A stretch of 64,000 bases of DNA from Synchiropus splendidus. Taxonomy: Eukaryota > Chordata > Actinopteri > Syngnathiformes > Callionymidae. The DNA is taken from positions 19,935,563 through 19,999,562 of the forward strand of contig NC_071348.1 in NCBI RefSeq assembly GCF_027744825.2, in the 5' to 3' direction. The translations under genes and the position numbers were made by a program. Position 1 is the first letter of the stretch. Each line of letters starts with the position of its first letter. A model generated the notes under the pieces. That model saw only the letters and a program-made list of their open reading frames with translations, searched no databases and was not told where the DNA came from. Shown in pieces: positions 31,055 through 44,340 of this stretch.

Positions 31055-33591
31055 TCTGCTATAGGGGGAGGTTAAAATTTCATGTTCTGAAGCTTCCCTG
31101 CAAAGTTATGGCACAATGCAGAAAACGCGTTTTCAGCCCGAGATAAGGTCGTTTCCGAAACGCCAACCTAAAAAATGTTGATAGCTTTCGAAAAACACTT
31201 CAGACAGCCTAGATTTGATGTGCAACTACTAGAAAGACCCTTTCTGCTATAGTGGGAAGTGAAAATTTCATGTTCTGAAGCTTCCCTGCAAAGTTGTGGG
31301 ACAATGCAGAAAACACGTTTTCAGCCTGAGATAAGGTGGGTTCCAGAACGCCAATCATAAAAATTTTGATAACTTTGGAAAAAACATTTCAGACAGCTTA
31401 GATTTGATCTGCAACTACTAGAAAGACCCTTTCTGCTATAGTGGGAGGTGAAAATTTCATGTTCTGAAACTTCCCTGCAAAGTTTCGGCACAATGCAGAA
31501 AACGCGTTTTCAGCCTGAGATAAGGTGGGTCCCGGAACGCCAAACATGAAAATGTTGATAACTTTGGAAAAACACACAGACAGTTTAGATTTGATGTGCA
31601 ACTACTAGAAAGACCCTTTCTGCTATAGTGGGAGGTTAAAATTTCATGTTCTGAAGCTTCCCTGAAAAGTTATGGCACAATGCACAAAAACGCTTTTCAG
31701 CCTGAGATAAGGTGGGTTTCGGAACGCCAAACATAAAAGTGTTGATAACTTTTGAAAAACACTTCAGACAGCTTAGATTTGATGTGCAACTACAAGAAAG
31801 ACCCTTTCTGCTATAGTGGGAGGTGAAACTTTCATGTTCTGAAGCTTTCCTGCAAAGTTTTGGCACAATGCAGAAAACGCGTTTTCAGCCTGAGATAATG
31901 TGGGTTCCGGAGCGGCAAACGTAAAAATGTTGATAACTTTGGAAAAACACTTCAGACAGCTTAGATTTGATGTGCAACGACTAGAAAGACCCTTTCTGCC
32001 ATATTGGGACGTGAAAATTTCATGTTCTGAAGCTTCCCTGCAAAGTTATGGCACAATGCAGAAAACGCATTTTGAGACTGAGAAAAGGTCGATTCCGGAA
32101 CGCCATACATAAAAGTGTTGATAACTTTGGAAAAACACTTCAGACAGCTTAGATTTGATGTGCAACTACTAGAAAGACCATTTCTGCTATAGTGGGAGGT
32201 TAAAATTTCATGTTCTGAAGCTTCCCTGCAAAGTTATGGCACAATGCCGAAAACGCGTTTTCAGCCTAAGATAAGGTGGGTTCCGGAACGCCAAACATAA
32301 AAATGTTGATAACTTTGGAAAAACACTTCAGACAGCTTAGATTTGATGTGCAACTACTACAAAGACCCTTTGTGCTATAGTGGGAGGTTAAAATTTAATG
32401 TTCAGAAGGTTCCCTGCAAAGTTATGGCACATTGCAGAAAACGCATTTTGAGACTGAGATAAGGTCGATTCCGGAACGCCATACATAAAAGTGTTGATAA
32501 CTTTAGAAAAACACTTCAGACAGCTTAGATTTGATGTGCAACTACTAGAAAGACCATTTCCGCTATAGTGGGATGTTAAAATTTCATGTTCTGAAGCTTC
32601 CATGCAAAGTTATGGCACAATGCAGAAAACGCGTTTTCGGCCTGAGATAAGGTGGGTTCCAGAACGCTAAACATAAAAATGTTGATAACTTTGGAAAAAA
32701 AAACTTCAGACAGCTTATATTTGATGTGCAACAGCGAGAAAGACAATTTCTGCTATAGTGGGCGGTGAAACTTTCATGTTCTGAAGCTTCCCTGCAAAGT
32801 TATGGCACAATGCAGAAAACGCGTTTTCAGCCAGAGATAAGGTGGGTTCCGGAACGGCAAACATAAAAATGTTGATAACTTTCGAAAAACACTTCAGACA
32901 GCTTAGATTTGATGTGCAACTACTACAAAGACCCTGTCTGTTATAGTGGGAGGTGAAAATGTCATGTTCTGAAGCTTCCCTGCAAAGTTATGGCACAATG
33001 CAGAAAAAGCGTTTTCAGCCTGAGATAAGGTGGGTTCCGGAACGCCAAACATAAAAATGTTGATAACTTTGGAAAAACACTTCAGACAGCTTATATTTGA
33101 TGTGCAACTCCTAGAAAGACAATTTCTGCTATAGTGGTAGGTGAAACTTTCAAGTTCTGAAGCTTTCCTTCAAAGTTATGGCACAATGCAGAAAACGCGT
33201 TTTCAGCCTGAGATAAGGTGGGTTCCGGAACGCCAAACATAAAAATGTTGATAACTTTGGAAAAACACTTCAGGCAGCTTAGATTTGATGTGCAACTACT
33301 AGAAAGACCCTTTCTGCTACAGTGTGAGGTTAAAATTTCATGTTCTGAAGCTTCCCTACAAAGTTATGGCACAATGCAGAAAACGCGTTTTCAACCTGAG
33401 ATAAGGTGAGTTCCGGAACGCCAAACAAAAAGTTGTTGCTAACTTTGGAAAAAACGTTTCAGACAGCTTAGATTTGATGTGTAACTACTAGAAAGACCCT
33501 TTCTGCTATAGTGGGAAGTGAAAATTTCATGTTCTGAAGCTTCCCTGCAAAGTTATGGCACAATGCAGAAAACGCGTTTTCAGCCTGAGAT

Positions 33592-35655
33592 AAAGTGGAT
33601 TCTGGAACGCCAAACATAAAAATGTTGATAACTTTGGAAAACCACTTCAAACAGCTTAGATTTGATGTGCAACTACTAGAAAGACCCTTTCCGCTACAGT
33701 GGGAGGTAAAAATTTCATGTTCTGAAGCTTCCCTGCAAAGTTAAGGAACAATGCAGAAAACGTGTTTTCAGCCTGACATAAGGTGGGTTCTGGAACGCCA
33801 AACACAAAAATGTTTATAACTTTGGAAAAACACTTCAGACAGCTTAGATTTGATGTGCAACTACTAGAAAGACAATTTCTGCTATAGTGGTAGGTGAAAC
33901 TTTCATGTACTGAAGCTTTCCTTCAAAGTTATGGCACAATGCAGAAAACGCGTTTTCAGCCTGAGATAAGGTGGGTTCCGGAACGCTAAACATAAAAATG
34001 TTGATAACTTTGGAAAAACACTTCATGCAGCTTAGATTTGGTGTGCAACTACTAGAAAGAACCTTTCTGCTACAGTGGGAGGTTAAAATTTCACGTTCTG
34101 AAGCTTCCCTGCAAAGTTATGGCACAATGCAGAAAACGCGTTTTCAACCTGAGATAAGGTGGGTTCCGGAACGCCAAACATAAAAATGTTGATAACTTTG
34201 GAAAAACACTTCAGACAGCTTAGATTAGATGTGTAACTACTAGAAAGACCCTTTCTGCTGTAGTGGGAGGTGAAACTTTCATGTTCTGAAGCTTTCCTTA
34301 AATGTTATGGCACAATGCAGAAAACGCGTTTTCAGCCTGAGATAAGGTGGGTCCCGGAACGCCAAACACAAAAATGTTTATAACTTTGGAAAAACACTTC
34401 AGACAGCTTAGATTTGTTGTGTAACTACTAGAAAGACACTTTCTGCCATAGTGGGAGGTGAAACTTTCATGTTCTGAAGCTTTCCTTCAAAGTTATGGCA
34501 CAATGCAGAAAACGCGTTTTCAGCCTGAGACAAGGTGGGTTCCGGAACGCCAAACATAAAAATGTTGATAACTTTCGAAAAACACTTCAGACAGCTTAGA
34601 TTTGATATGCAACTACTCCAAAGACCCTGTCTGTTATAGAGGGAGTTGAAAATTTCATGTTCTGAAGCTTCCCTGCAAAGTTAAGGAACAATGCAGAAGA
34701 CGCGTTTTCAGCCTGAGATAAAGTGGATTCTGGAACGCCAAACATAAAAATGTTGATAACTTTGGAAAACCACTTCAAACAGCTTAGATTTGATGTGCAA
34801 CTACTAGAAAGACCCTTTCCGCTACAGTGGGAGGTAAAAATTTCATGTTCTGAAGCTTCCCTGCAAAGTTAAGGAACAATGCAGAAAACGTGTTTTCAGC
34901 CTGACATAAGGTGGGTTCTGGAACGCCAAACACAAAAATGTTTATAACTTTGGAAAAACACTTCAGACAGCTTAGATTTGATGTGCAACTACTAGAAAGA
35001 CAATTTCTGCTATAGTGGTAGGTGAAACTTTCATGTACTGAAGCTTTCCTTCAAAGTTATGGCACAATGCAGAAAACGCGTTTTCAGCCTGAGATAAGGT
35101 GGGTTCCGGAACGCTAAACATAAAAATGTTGATAACTTTGGAAAAACACTTCATGCAGCTTAGATTTGGTGTGCAACTACTAGAAAGAACCTTTCTGCTA
35201 CAGTGGGAGGTTAAAATTTCACGTTCTGAAGCTTCCCTGCAAAGTTATGGCACAATGCAGAAAACGCGTTTTCAACCTGAGATAAGGTGGGTTCCGGAAC
35301 GCCAAACATAAAAATGTTTATAACTTTGGAAAAACACTTCAGACAGCTTAGATTTGTTGTGTAACTACTAGAAAGACACTTTCTGCCATAGTGGGAGGTG
35401 AAACTTTCATGTTCTGAAGCTTTCCTTCAAAGTTATGGCACAATGCAGAAAACGCGTTTTCAGCCTGAGACAAGGTGGGTTCCGGAACGCCAAACATAAA
35501 AATGTTGATAACTTTCGAAAAACACTTCAGACAGCTTAGATTTGATATGCAACTACTCCAAAGACCCTGTCTGTTATAGAGGGAGTTGAAAATTTCATGT
35601 TCTGAAGCTTCCCTGCAAAGTTAAGGAACAATGCAGAAGACGCGTTTTCAGCCTG
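33592..35655. repeat. Higher-order repeats, offsets 1,128 and 940 bp
   Basis: About 33,592-34,190 recurs at 34,720-35,318 (six monomers), marked by AAAGTGGATTCTGG and CATGCAGCTTAGATTTGG. About 34,375-34,715 recurs at 35,315-35,655 (five monomers), marked by GATTTGTTGTGTAAC and CTACTCCAAAGACCCTG. The two registers abut near 35,315, which is where an unequal exchange would leave its junction. Confidence 0.85.
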
Positions 35656-36784
35656 ACATAAGGTGGGTTCCGGAACTTCAAACATAAAAATGTTGATAAC
35701 TTTGGAAAAACACTTCAGACAGCTTAGATTTGATGTGCAACTACTAGAAAGACCCTTTCTGCTACAATGGGAGGTTAAAATTTCATGTTCTGAAGCGTCC
35801 CTGCAAAGTTATGGCACAATGCAGAAAACGCGTTTTCAGCCTGAGATAAGGTGGGTTCCGGAACGCCAAACATAAAAATGTAGATAACTTTGGAAAAACA
35901 CTTCAGACAGCTTAGTTTTGATGCGCAACGACTAGAAAGACCCTTTCTGCTATAGTGGGAGGTGAATATTTCGTGTTCTCAAGCTTCCCTGCAAATTTAT
36001 GGCACAATGCAGAAAACGCGTTTTCAGCCCGAGATAAGGTCGTTTCTGGAACGCCAACCTAAAAAATGTTGATAGCTTTCGAAAAACACTTCAGACAACT
36101 TAGATTTGATGTGCAACTACTAGAAATACCCTTTATGCTACAGTGGGAGGTGAAAATTTCATGTTCTAAAGCTTCCCTGCAAAGTTGAGGATCAATGCAG
36201 AAAACGCGTTTTCAGCCTGAGGTAAGGTGGGTTCCGGAAGGCCAAACATAAAAATGTTGATGACTTTGGAAAAACACTTCAGACAGCTTAGATTTGATGA
36301 GCAACTACTAGAAATACCCTTTCTGCTATAGTGGGAGGTCAAAATTTCATGTTCTGATGTTTCCCTGCAAAGTTATGGGACAATGCAGAAAACGCATTTT
36401 CATGCTGAGATTAGGTCGATTCCGGAACACCAAACATAAAAATGTTGATAACTTTGGAAAAACACTTCAGACGGCTTAGATTTGATGAGCAACTACTAGA
36501 AATACCCTTTCTGGTATAGAGGGAGGTGAAAATTTCATGTTCGGAAACTTCCCTGAGAAGTTATGGCACAATGCAGAAAACGCGTTTTCAGCCTGAGATA
36601 AGGTGGGTTCCGGAACGCCAAACGTAAAAATGTTGATAACTTTGGAAAAACACTTCAGACAGCTTAGATTTGATGTACAACGACTAGAAAGAACCTTTCT
36701 GCTATAGTGGGAGGTGAAAATTTCATGTTCTGAAGCTTCCCTGCAAAGTTATGGCACAATGCAGAAAACGCGTATTCAGCCTGA

Positions 36785-38583
36785 GATAAGGTCGATTCTG
36801 GAACGCCAAACATAAAAATGTTGATAACTTTCGAAAAACACTTCAGACAGCTTAGATTTGATGTGCAACTACTAGAAAGACCCTTTCTGCTATAGTGGGA
36901 GGTGAAAATTTCATGTTCTGAAGCTTTCCTGCAAAGTTATGGCACAATGCAGAAAACGCGTTTTCAGCCCGAGATAAGGTCGTTTCCGGAACGCCAAACA
37001 TAAAAATGCTGATAACTTTCGAAAAACACTTCAGACAGCTTAGATTTGATGTGCAACTACTAGAAAGACCCTGTCTGTTACAGTGGGAATTGTAAATTTC
37101 ATGTTCTGAAACTTCCCTGCAAAGTTATGGCACAATGCGTAAAACGTGTTTTCAGCCTGAGATAAGGTCGATTCCGGGACGCCAGACTTGAAAATGTTGA
37201 TAACTATGGAAAAACACTTCAGACAGCTTAGATTTGATGTGCAACTACTAGAAAGACCATTTCTGCTATAGTGGGAGGTGAACATTTCATGTTCTCAAGC
37301 TTCCCTGAGAAGTTATGGCACAGTGCAGAAAACGCATTTTCAGCCTGATATGAGGTGGTTTCCGAAACGCCAAACGTGAAAATGTTGATAACTTTGGAAC
37401 AACACTTCAGACAGCTTAGATTTGATGTGCAACTACTAGAAAGACCCTTTCTGCTATAGTGGGAGGTGAAACTTTCATGTTCTAAAGGTTCCCTGCAAAG
37501 TTATGGCACAATGCAGAAAACGCGATTTCAGCCTGAGATAAGGTGGGTTCCGGAACGCCAAACGTAAAAATGTTGATAACTTTCGAAAAACACTTCAGAC
37601 AGCTTAGATTTGATGTGCAACTACTAGAAAGACCCTTTCTGCTATAGTGGGAGGTCAAAATTTCATGTTCTGAAGCTTCCCTGGAAAGTTATGGGACAAT
37701 GCAGAAAACGATTTTTCATCGTGAGATAAGGTCGATTCCGGAACGCCAAACATAAAAATGTTGATAACTTTGGAAAAACACTTCAGACAGCTTATATTTG
37801 ATGTGCAACTACTAGAAAGACATTTTCTGCTATAGTGGTAGGTGAAACTTACATGTTCTGAAGCTTTCCTTCAAAGTTATGGCACAATGCGTAAAACGCG
37901 TTTTCAGCCTGAGATAAGGTCGATTCTGGAACGCCAAACATAAAAATGTTGATAACTTTCGAAAAACACTTCAGACAGCTTAGATTTGATGTGCAACTAC
38001 TAGAAAGACCCTTTCTGCTATAGTGGGAGGTGAAAATTTCATGTTCTGAAGCTTTCCTGCAAAGTTATGGCACAATGCAGAAAACGCGTTTTCAGCCCGA
38101 GATAAGGTCGTTTCCGGAACGCCAAACATAAAAATGTTGATAACTTTCGAAAAACACTTCAGACAGCTTAGATTTGATGTGCAACTACTAGAAAGACCCT
38201 GTCTGTTACAGTGGGAATTGTAAATTTCATGTTCTGAAACTTCCCTGCAAAGTTATGGCACAATGCGTAAAACGTGTTTTCAGCCTGAGATAAGGTCGAT
38301 TCCGGGACGCCAGACATGAAAATGTTGATAACTATGGAAAAACACTTCAGACAGCTTAGATTTGATGTGCAACTACTAGAAAGACCATTTCTGCTATAGT
38401 GGGAGGTGAACATTTCATGTTCTCAAGCTTCCCTGAGAAGTTATGGCACAGTGCAGAAAACGCATTTTCAGCCTGATATGAGGTGGTTTCCGAAACGCCA
38501 AACGTGAAAATGTTGATAACTTTGGAACAACACTTCAGACAGCTTAGATTTGATGTGCAACTACTAGAAAGACCCTTTCTGCA
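36785..38583. repeat. Higher-order repeat, offset 1,128 bp (6 monomers)
   Basis: About 36,785-37,455 recurs at 37,913-38,583. Shared variants include GGGAATTGTAAATTTC and CAAACGTGAAAATG. The copies differ at very few bases. Confidence 0.85.
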
Positions 38584-39514
38584 ATAGTGGGACGTCAAAA
38601 TTTCATGTTCAGAAGCTTCCCTGGAAAGTTACGGGACAATGCAGAAAACGATTTTTCATCCTGAGATAAGGTCGATTCCGGAACGCCAAACATAAAAATG
38701 CTGATAACTTTGGAAAAACACTTCAGACAGCTTAGATTTGATGTGCAACTACCAGAAAGAACCTTTCTGCTATAGTGGGAGGTGAACATTTCATGTTCTG
38801 AAGCTTCCCTGAGAAGTTATGGCACAATGCAGAAAACGCGTTTTCAGCCTGAGATAAGGTGGGTTCCCAAACGCCATACGTAAAAATGTTGATAACTTTC
38901 GAAAAACACTTCAGACAGCTTAGATTTGATGCGCAACTACCAGAAAGACCTTTTCTGCTTTAGTGGAAGTTCAAAATTTCTTGTTCTGAAGCTTCCTTGC
39001 AAAGTTATGGCACAATGCGGAAAACACGTTTTCAGCCTGAGATAAAGTTGATTCCGGAACGCCAAACATAAAAATGTTGATAACTTTGGAAAAACACTTC
39101 AGACACCTTAGATTTCACGTGAAACTACTAGAAAGACCCTTTCTGCTAAAGTGGGAAGTGAAAATTTCATGTTCTGAAGCTTCCCTGCAAGGTTATGGCA
39201 CAATGCGTAAAACGCGTTTTCAGCCTGACATAAGGTCGATTCCGGAACGCGAAACATAAAAAAGTTAATAACTTTTGAAATACACTTCAGACAGCTTAGA
39301 TTTGATGTGCAACTACTAGAAAGACCCTTTCTGCTATTGTGGGAGGTGAAAATTTTATGTTCTGAAGCTTCCCTGCAAAGTTATGGCACAATGCAGAAAA
39401 TGCGTTTTCATCCTGAGATAAGGTTGATTCCGGAACGCCAAACATAAAAATGTTGATAACTTTGGAAAAACACTTCAGACAGCTTAGATTTGATGTGCAA
39501 CTACTAGAAAGACC

Positions 39515-40266
39515 CTTTCTGCTATAGTGGGAGGTCAAAATTTCATGTTCTGAAGCTTCCCTGGAAAGTTATGGGACAATGCAGAAAATGCATTTTCATC
39601 CTGAGATTAGGTCGATTCCGGAACGCCAAACATAAAACTGTTGATAACTTTGGAAAAACACTTCAGAGAGCTTAGATTTGATGTGCAACTACTAGAAAGA
39701 CCCTTTCTGCTATAGTGGGAGGTTAAAATTTCATGTTCGGAAGCTTCCATGCAAAGTTATGGCACAATGCAGACAACGCGTTTTCAGCCTGAGATACAGT
39801 CGATTCTGGAACGCCAAACATAAAAATGTTGATAACTTTCGAAAAACACTTCAGACAGCTTAGATTTGATGTGCAACTACTAGAAAGACCCTTTCTGCTA
39901 TAGTGGGAGGTCAAAATTTCATGTTCTGAAGCTTCCCTGGAAAGTTATGGGACAATGCAGAAAATGCATTTTCATCCTGAGATTAGGTCGATTCCGGAAC
40001 GCCAAACATAAAACTGTTGATAACTTTGGAAAAACACTTCAGAGAGCTTAGATTTGATGTGCAACTACTAGAAAGACCCTTTCTGCTATAGTGGGAGGTT
40101 AAAATTTCATGTTCGGAAGCTTCCATGCAAAGTTATGGCACAATGCAGACAACGCGTTTTCAGCCTGAGATACAGTCGATTCTGGAACGCCAAACATAAA
40201 AATGTTGATAACTTTCGAAAAACACTTCAGACAGCTTAGATTTGATGTGCAACTACTAGAAAGACC
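39515..40266. repeat. Tandem dimer duplication, 2 x 376 bp
   Basis: Two adjacent, nearly identical dimers (39,515-39,890 and 39,891-40,266) share AAAACTGTTGATAAC, CTTCAGAGAGC and GATACAGTCGATTC. Confidence 0.85.
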
Positions 40267-41798
40267 CTTTCTATTATAGCGGCAGGTGAAAATTTCATGT
40301 TCTGAAGCTTTATGCAAAGTTATGGCACAAAGCAGAAAACGCGTTTTCAGCCTGATTTGAGGTGGGTTCCGAAACGCCAAACATAAAAATGTTGATAACT
40401 TTGGAAAAACACTTCAGACAACTTAGATTTGATGTGCAACTAATAGAAAGACCCTTTCTGCTATAGTGGGAGTTGAAAATTTCATGTTCTGTAGCTTCTC
40501 TGCAAAGTTATGGCACAATGTGTAAAACGCGTTTTCAGCCTGAGATAAGGTCGATTCCGGAACAACAAACATAAAAATGTTGATAACTTTGGAAAAACAC
40601 TTCAGACAGCTTAGATATGATGTGCAAATACTAGAAAGACCCTTTCTACTATACTGGGAGGTGAAAATATCATGTTCTGAGGGTTTCCTGCAAAGTTATG
40701 TCACAATGCAGAAAGCACGTTTTCAGCCTGAGACAAGGTGGGTTCTGGTACGCCAAACATAAAAATGTTGATTACTCTGGAAAAACATTTCAGTCAGCAT
40801 AGATTTGATCTGCAACTACTAGAAAAACCCTTTCTGCTATAGTGGGAGGTGAAAATTTCATGTTCTGAAGCTTCCCTGCAAAGTTATGGCACAATGCGTA
40901 AAACGCATTTTCAGCCTGAGATAAGGTCGATTCCCGAACACCAAACATAAAAATGCTGATAACTTTGGAAAAACACTTCAGAAAGCTTAGATTTGATGTG
41001 CAACTACTAGAAAGACCCTTTCTACTATGGTGGGATGTGAAAATTTCATGTTCTGAGGCTTCCCTCCAAAGTTATGGCACAATGCAGAAAACGCGTTTTC
41101 AGCCTGAGAAAAGGTGGGTTCCGGAACGCCAAACAAAAAAATGTTGATAACTTTCGAAAAACATTTCAGAAAGCATAGATTTGATCTGCAACTACTAGAA
41201 AAACCCTTTCTGCTATAGTGGGAGGTGAAAATTTCACGTACTGAAGCTATATGCAAAATTATGGCACATTGCGTAAAGCGCGTTTTCAGCCTGAGATAAG
41301 GTCGATTTCGGACGCCAAACATAAAAATGTTGATAACTTTGGAAAAACACTTCAGACAGCTTAGATTTGATGTGCAACTACTACAAAGACCTTTTCTGCT
41401 ATAGTGGGAGTTGAAAATTCCATGTTCTGAAGCTTCCCTGCAAAGTTATGGCACAATGCAGAAAACGCGTTTTCAGCCGGAGATAAGGTGGGTTCCGGAA
41501 CGCCAAACATAAAAATGTTGATAACTTTGGAAAAACACTTCAGACAGCTTAGATTTGATGTGCAACTACTAGAAAGACCCTTTCTGCTATCGTGGGATGT
41601 GAAAATGTAATGTTCTGAAGCTTCCCTGCAAAGATATAGCTCAAAGTAGAAAACACGTTTTCAGCCTGAGATAAGGTGGGTTCCGGAACGTCAAACATAA
41701 AAATGTTGATAACTTTGGAAAAACACTTCAGACAGCTTAAATTTGATGTGCATCTACTCGAAAGACCCTTTCTGCTATATTGGGAGGCAAAAATTTCA

Positions 41799-42917
41799 AG
41801 CGGCCTCCGCGTCCTCCCGATGGCTCCAGCGTGGCTCCCAAGCCGCCGCCGCGGCCTCCCGAAGATCCCAGCGTGGCTACCAAGCTGCCGCCGCGGCCTT
41901 CTGAAGATCCCAGCAGCCGCGGCTTCCCAAAGACCACAGCGCGGCTTCCCACCCACCGCCTCCCCAGGACCCCAGCGTGTCTTCCGGCTCGCTGCAGTCC
42001 GGCTCGTCAAGTGCTCCAGTGGGCCTCCTCCTCCCCTCGTCTACGACGACCGTGCTTCCATAACTGGCAGAACACCAAGAGGTGTTCTTTACGGGAGGGG
42101 TACTGTCATGGCTCCGCTTCCAGGCTCCGAATTCTGGTTTTGCTTTTTTCCCCTCTGTTCCTTTGGCACACAGCTGGAGCCGATTAACCTCTGATGACTT
42201 GTGTACAAGAACACCTGGGCTCCAGCAACGTGTGCCAGACCGTTATATATTTATTCCCATGATTTGTTCCCAGTGTTGTTCTTCGTTTCCATATTCCCTG
42301 TGATGTGTCCACTCGCTCCTGTGTTTTTTGGACTTCTCGTTCCCCTTGGTAACTCCTGGTTCTCGTGTCTCTCCCTCTCTGTTCAGCTTCTTGTTTTGTG
42401 TGCTAGCTAGCTCATTTAACTCCTGGTTCTCATTGTTCCGGTCTCTCATGCTAGCTAGCTGGTTCTCATGTCTCTCCCTCTCTGTTCAGCTTCTTGTTTT
42501 TTGTGCTAGCTAGCTCATTTAACTCCTGGTTCTCATTGTGTCAGTCTCTCATGCTAGCTAGATGGTTCTCGTGTCTCTCCCTCTCTGTTCAGCTTCTTGT
42601 TTTGTGTGCTAGCTAGCTCATTTAACTCCTGGTTCTCATTGTTCCGGTCTCTCATGCTAGCTAGCTGGTTCTCATGTCTCTCCCTCTCTGTTCAGCTTCT
42701 TGTTTTTTGTGCTAGCTAGCTCATTTAACTCCTGGTTCTCATTGTTTCAGTCTCTCATGCTAGCCAGCTCATTTACCTCCCGGTTGTCATTGTTTCGGTC
42801 TCTTATGCTAGCTAGCTCATTTAACTCCCGGTTCGGTGACGCTTTCAGTTGTTTTCTTGTTTGTTTAATTGTTAAATATTATTTCCAATTTGCTCCTAGC
42901 CAGCTCATTTAACTCCC
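41799..42917 (+). mobile_element. Truncated Ty3/gypsy-like retrotransposon fragment
   Basis: This GC-rich then T-rich segment breaks the satellite. The left part (about 41,799-42,090) can be read as a proline- and arginine-rich tail with an imperfect repeat PPRPPEDPSVA, as seen at the C-terminus of some fish gypsy polyproteins. A purine run GGGAGGGG (42,093-42,100) follows, then TACTGTCATGG, the usual look of a gypsy 3' polypurine tract next to an LTR beginning TG at 42,104. The LTR-like part does not end in CA, and no gag, protease, RT or integrase is left, so both ends are truncated. No target duplication is visible. The satellite is cut at monomer base ~58 on the left but resumes at base ~2 on the right, so a rearrangement accompanied or followed the insertion. 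Confidence 0.55.
42361..42835. repeat. 103-bp minisatellite inside the gypsy-like LTR
   Basis: Copies start at 42,361, 42,464, 42,567 and 42,670, exactly 103 bp apart, each beginning TCTC(G/A)TGTCTCTCCCTC and carrying GCTAGCTAGCTCATTTAAC. Odd and even copies alternate in small variants (TCTCGTG versus TCTCATG), suggesting a 206-bp dimer doubled. Partial ~48-bp subunits follow to about 42,835, and another partial copy sits at 42,894-42,917. Confidence 0.9.
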
Positions 42918-43666
42918 TAGATTTGATGTGCAACTACTCGAAAGACCCTTTCTGCTATAGTGGGTGGTGATAATTTCATGTTCGGAAGCTTCCCTGCAAA
43001 GTTATGGCACAATGCGTAAAACACGTTTTCAGGCTGAGATAAGGTCGATTCGGGAACGCCAAACATAAAAATGTTGATAACTTTGTAAAAACACTTCAGA
43101 CAGCTTAGATTTGATGTGCAACGACGAGAAAGACCCTTTCCGCTATTGTGGGAGGTGAAAATTTCATGTTCCGAAGCTTCCCTGCAAAGTTATGGCACAA
43201 TGCAGAAAAGGCGTTTTCAGCATGAGATAAGGTCGATTCCGGACGCCAAACATAAAAATGTTGATAACTTTGGAAAAACACTTTCGACAGCTTAGATTTG
43301 ATCTGCAACTACCAGAAAGACCCTTTCTGCTATAGTGGGTGGTGATAATTTCATGTTCTGAAGCTTCCTTGCAAAATTATGGCACAATGCGTAAAACGCA
43401 TTTCAGCCTGATATGAGGTAAGTTCCGGAACGCCAAACATAAAAATGTTGATAACTTTGGAAAAACACTTCAGACAACTTAGATGTGAAGTGCAACTACT
43501 AGAAATACCGTTTCTGCTATTGTGGGACGTGAAAATTTCATGTTCTGAAGCTTCCCTGCAAAGTTATGGCACAATGCAGAAAACGCGTTTTCAGCCTGAG
43601 ATAAGGTCGATTGGAAAACGCCAAACATAAGAATCTTGATAACTTTGAAAAAACACTTCAGACAGC

Positions 43667-44340
43667 TTAGATTTGATGTGCAACTACTAGAAAGAACCTT
43701 TCTGCTATAGTGGGAGGTGAAAATTTCATGTTCTCAAGCTTCCTTGCAAAGTTATGGCACAATGCAGAAAATGCGTTTTCAGCCTGAGATAAGGTTGATT
43801 CCGGAATGCCAAACATAAAAATGTTGATAACTTTGGAAAAACACTTCAGACAGCTTAGATTTGATGTGCAACTACCAGAAAGAACCTTTCTGCTATAGTG
43901 GGAGGTGAACATTTCATGTTCTGAAGCTTCCCTGAGAAGTTATGGCACAATGCAGAAAACGCGTTTTCAGCCTGAGATAAGGTGGGTTCCCAAACGCCAT
44001 ACGTAAAAATGTTGATAACTTTGGAAAAAACACTTCAGACAGCTTAGATTTGATGTGCAACTACTAGAAAGACCCTTTCTGCTATAGTGGGAGGTGAAAA
44101 TTTCATGTTCTCAAGCTTCCTTGCAAAGTTATGGCACAATGCAGAAAATGCGTTTTCAGCCTGAGATAAGGTTGATTCCGGAACGCCAAACATAAAAATG
44201 TTGATAACTTTGGAAAAACACTTCAGACAGCTTAGATTTGATGTGCAACTACCAGAAAGAACCTTTCTGCTATAGTGGGAGGTGGACATTTCATGTTCTG
44301 AAGCTTCCCTGAGAAGTTATGGCACTATGCAGAAAACGCG
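43667..44340. repeat. Higher-order dimer, offset about 377 bp
   Basis: The pair of monomers at about 43,667-43,990 recurs from about 44,044, with shared TTCTCAAGCTTCCTTGC and CTACCAGAAAGAACC. The extra base in the offset comes from a longer A run after ACTTTGG. Confidence 0.7.

Larger units (their letters stand above)
1..41798. repeat. 188-bp satellite array, main block
   Basis: Head-to-tail tandem satellite with a monomer of 188 bp, about 222 copies here. The window starts inside a monomer. Counting from TTAGATTTGATG as base 1, landmarks recur at fixed offsets: AGAAAGACCCTTTCT at 23, GAAGCTTC at 69, GAAAACGCGTTTTC at 101, TTCCGGAA at 133 and AACATAAAAATGTT at 146. Most monomers differ by substitutions and rare 1-3 bp indels. 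A common dimorphism just before TTCCGG reads GTCGA or GTGGG. Both strands show open frames of 60-122 codons, but they are translations of the repeat. Because 188 is not a multiple of 3, each frame shifts in the next monomer and soon stops, so I call no genes. A centromeric or pericentromeric location is plausible but unproven. Confidence 0.97.

Noticed and set aside
1..41798. tRNA B-box-like GGTCGATTCC in many monomers
   Set aside because: It lacks one T of the B-box consensus, I see no matching A-box at the right distance, and half of the monomers carry GGTGGGTTCC instead. No support for a tRNA-derived origin.
1..41798. CRISPR-like direct repeats
   Set aside because: Repeats are contiguous 188-bp satellite monomers without unique spacers, in eukaryotic-type sequence.
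41549..42010. 153-codon minus-strand frame rich in Gly/Arg
   Set aside because: It is the antisense of the proline-rich gypsy-like tail fused to satellite, not a gene.
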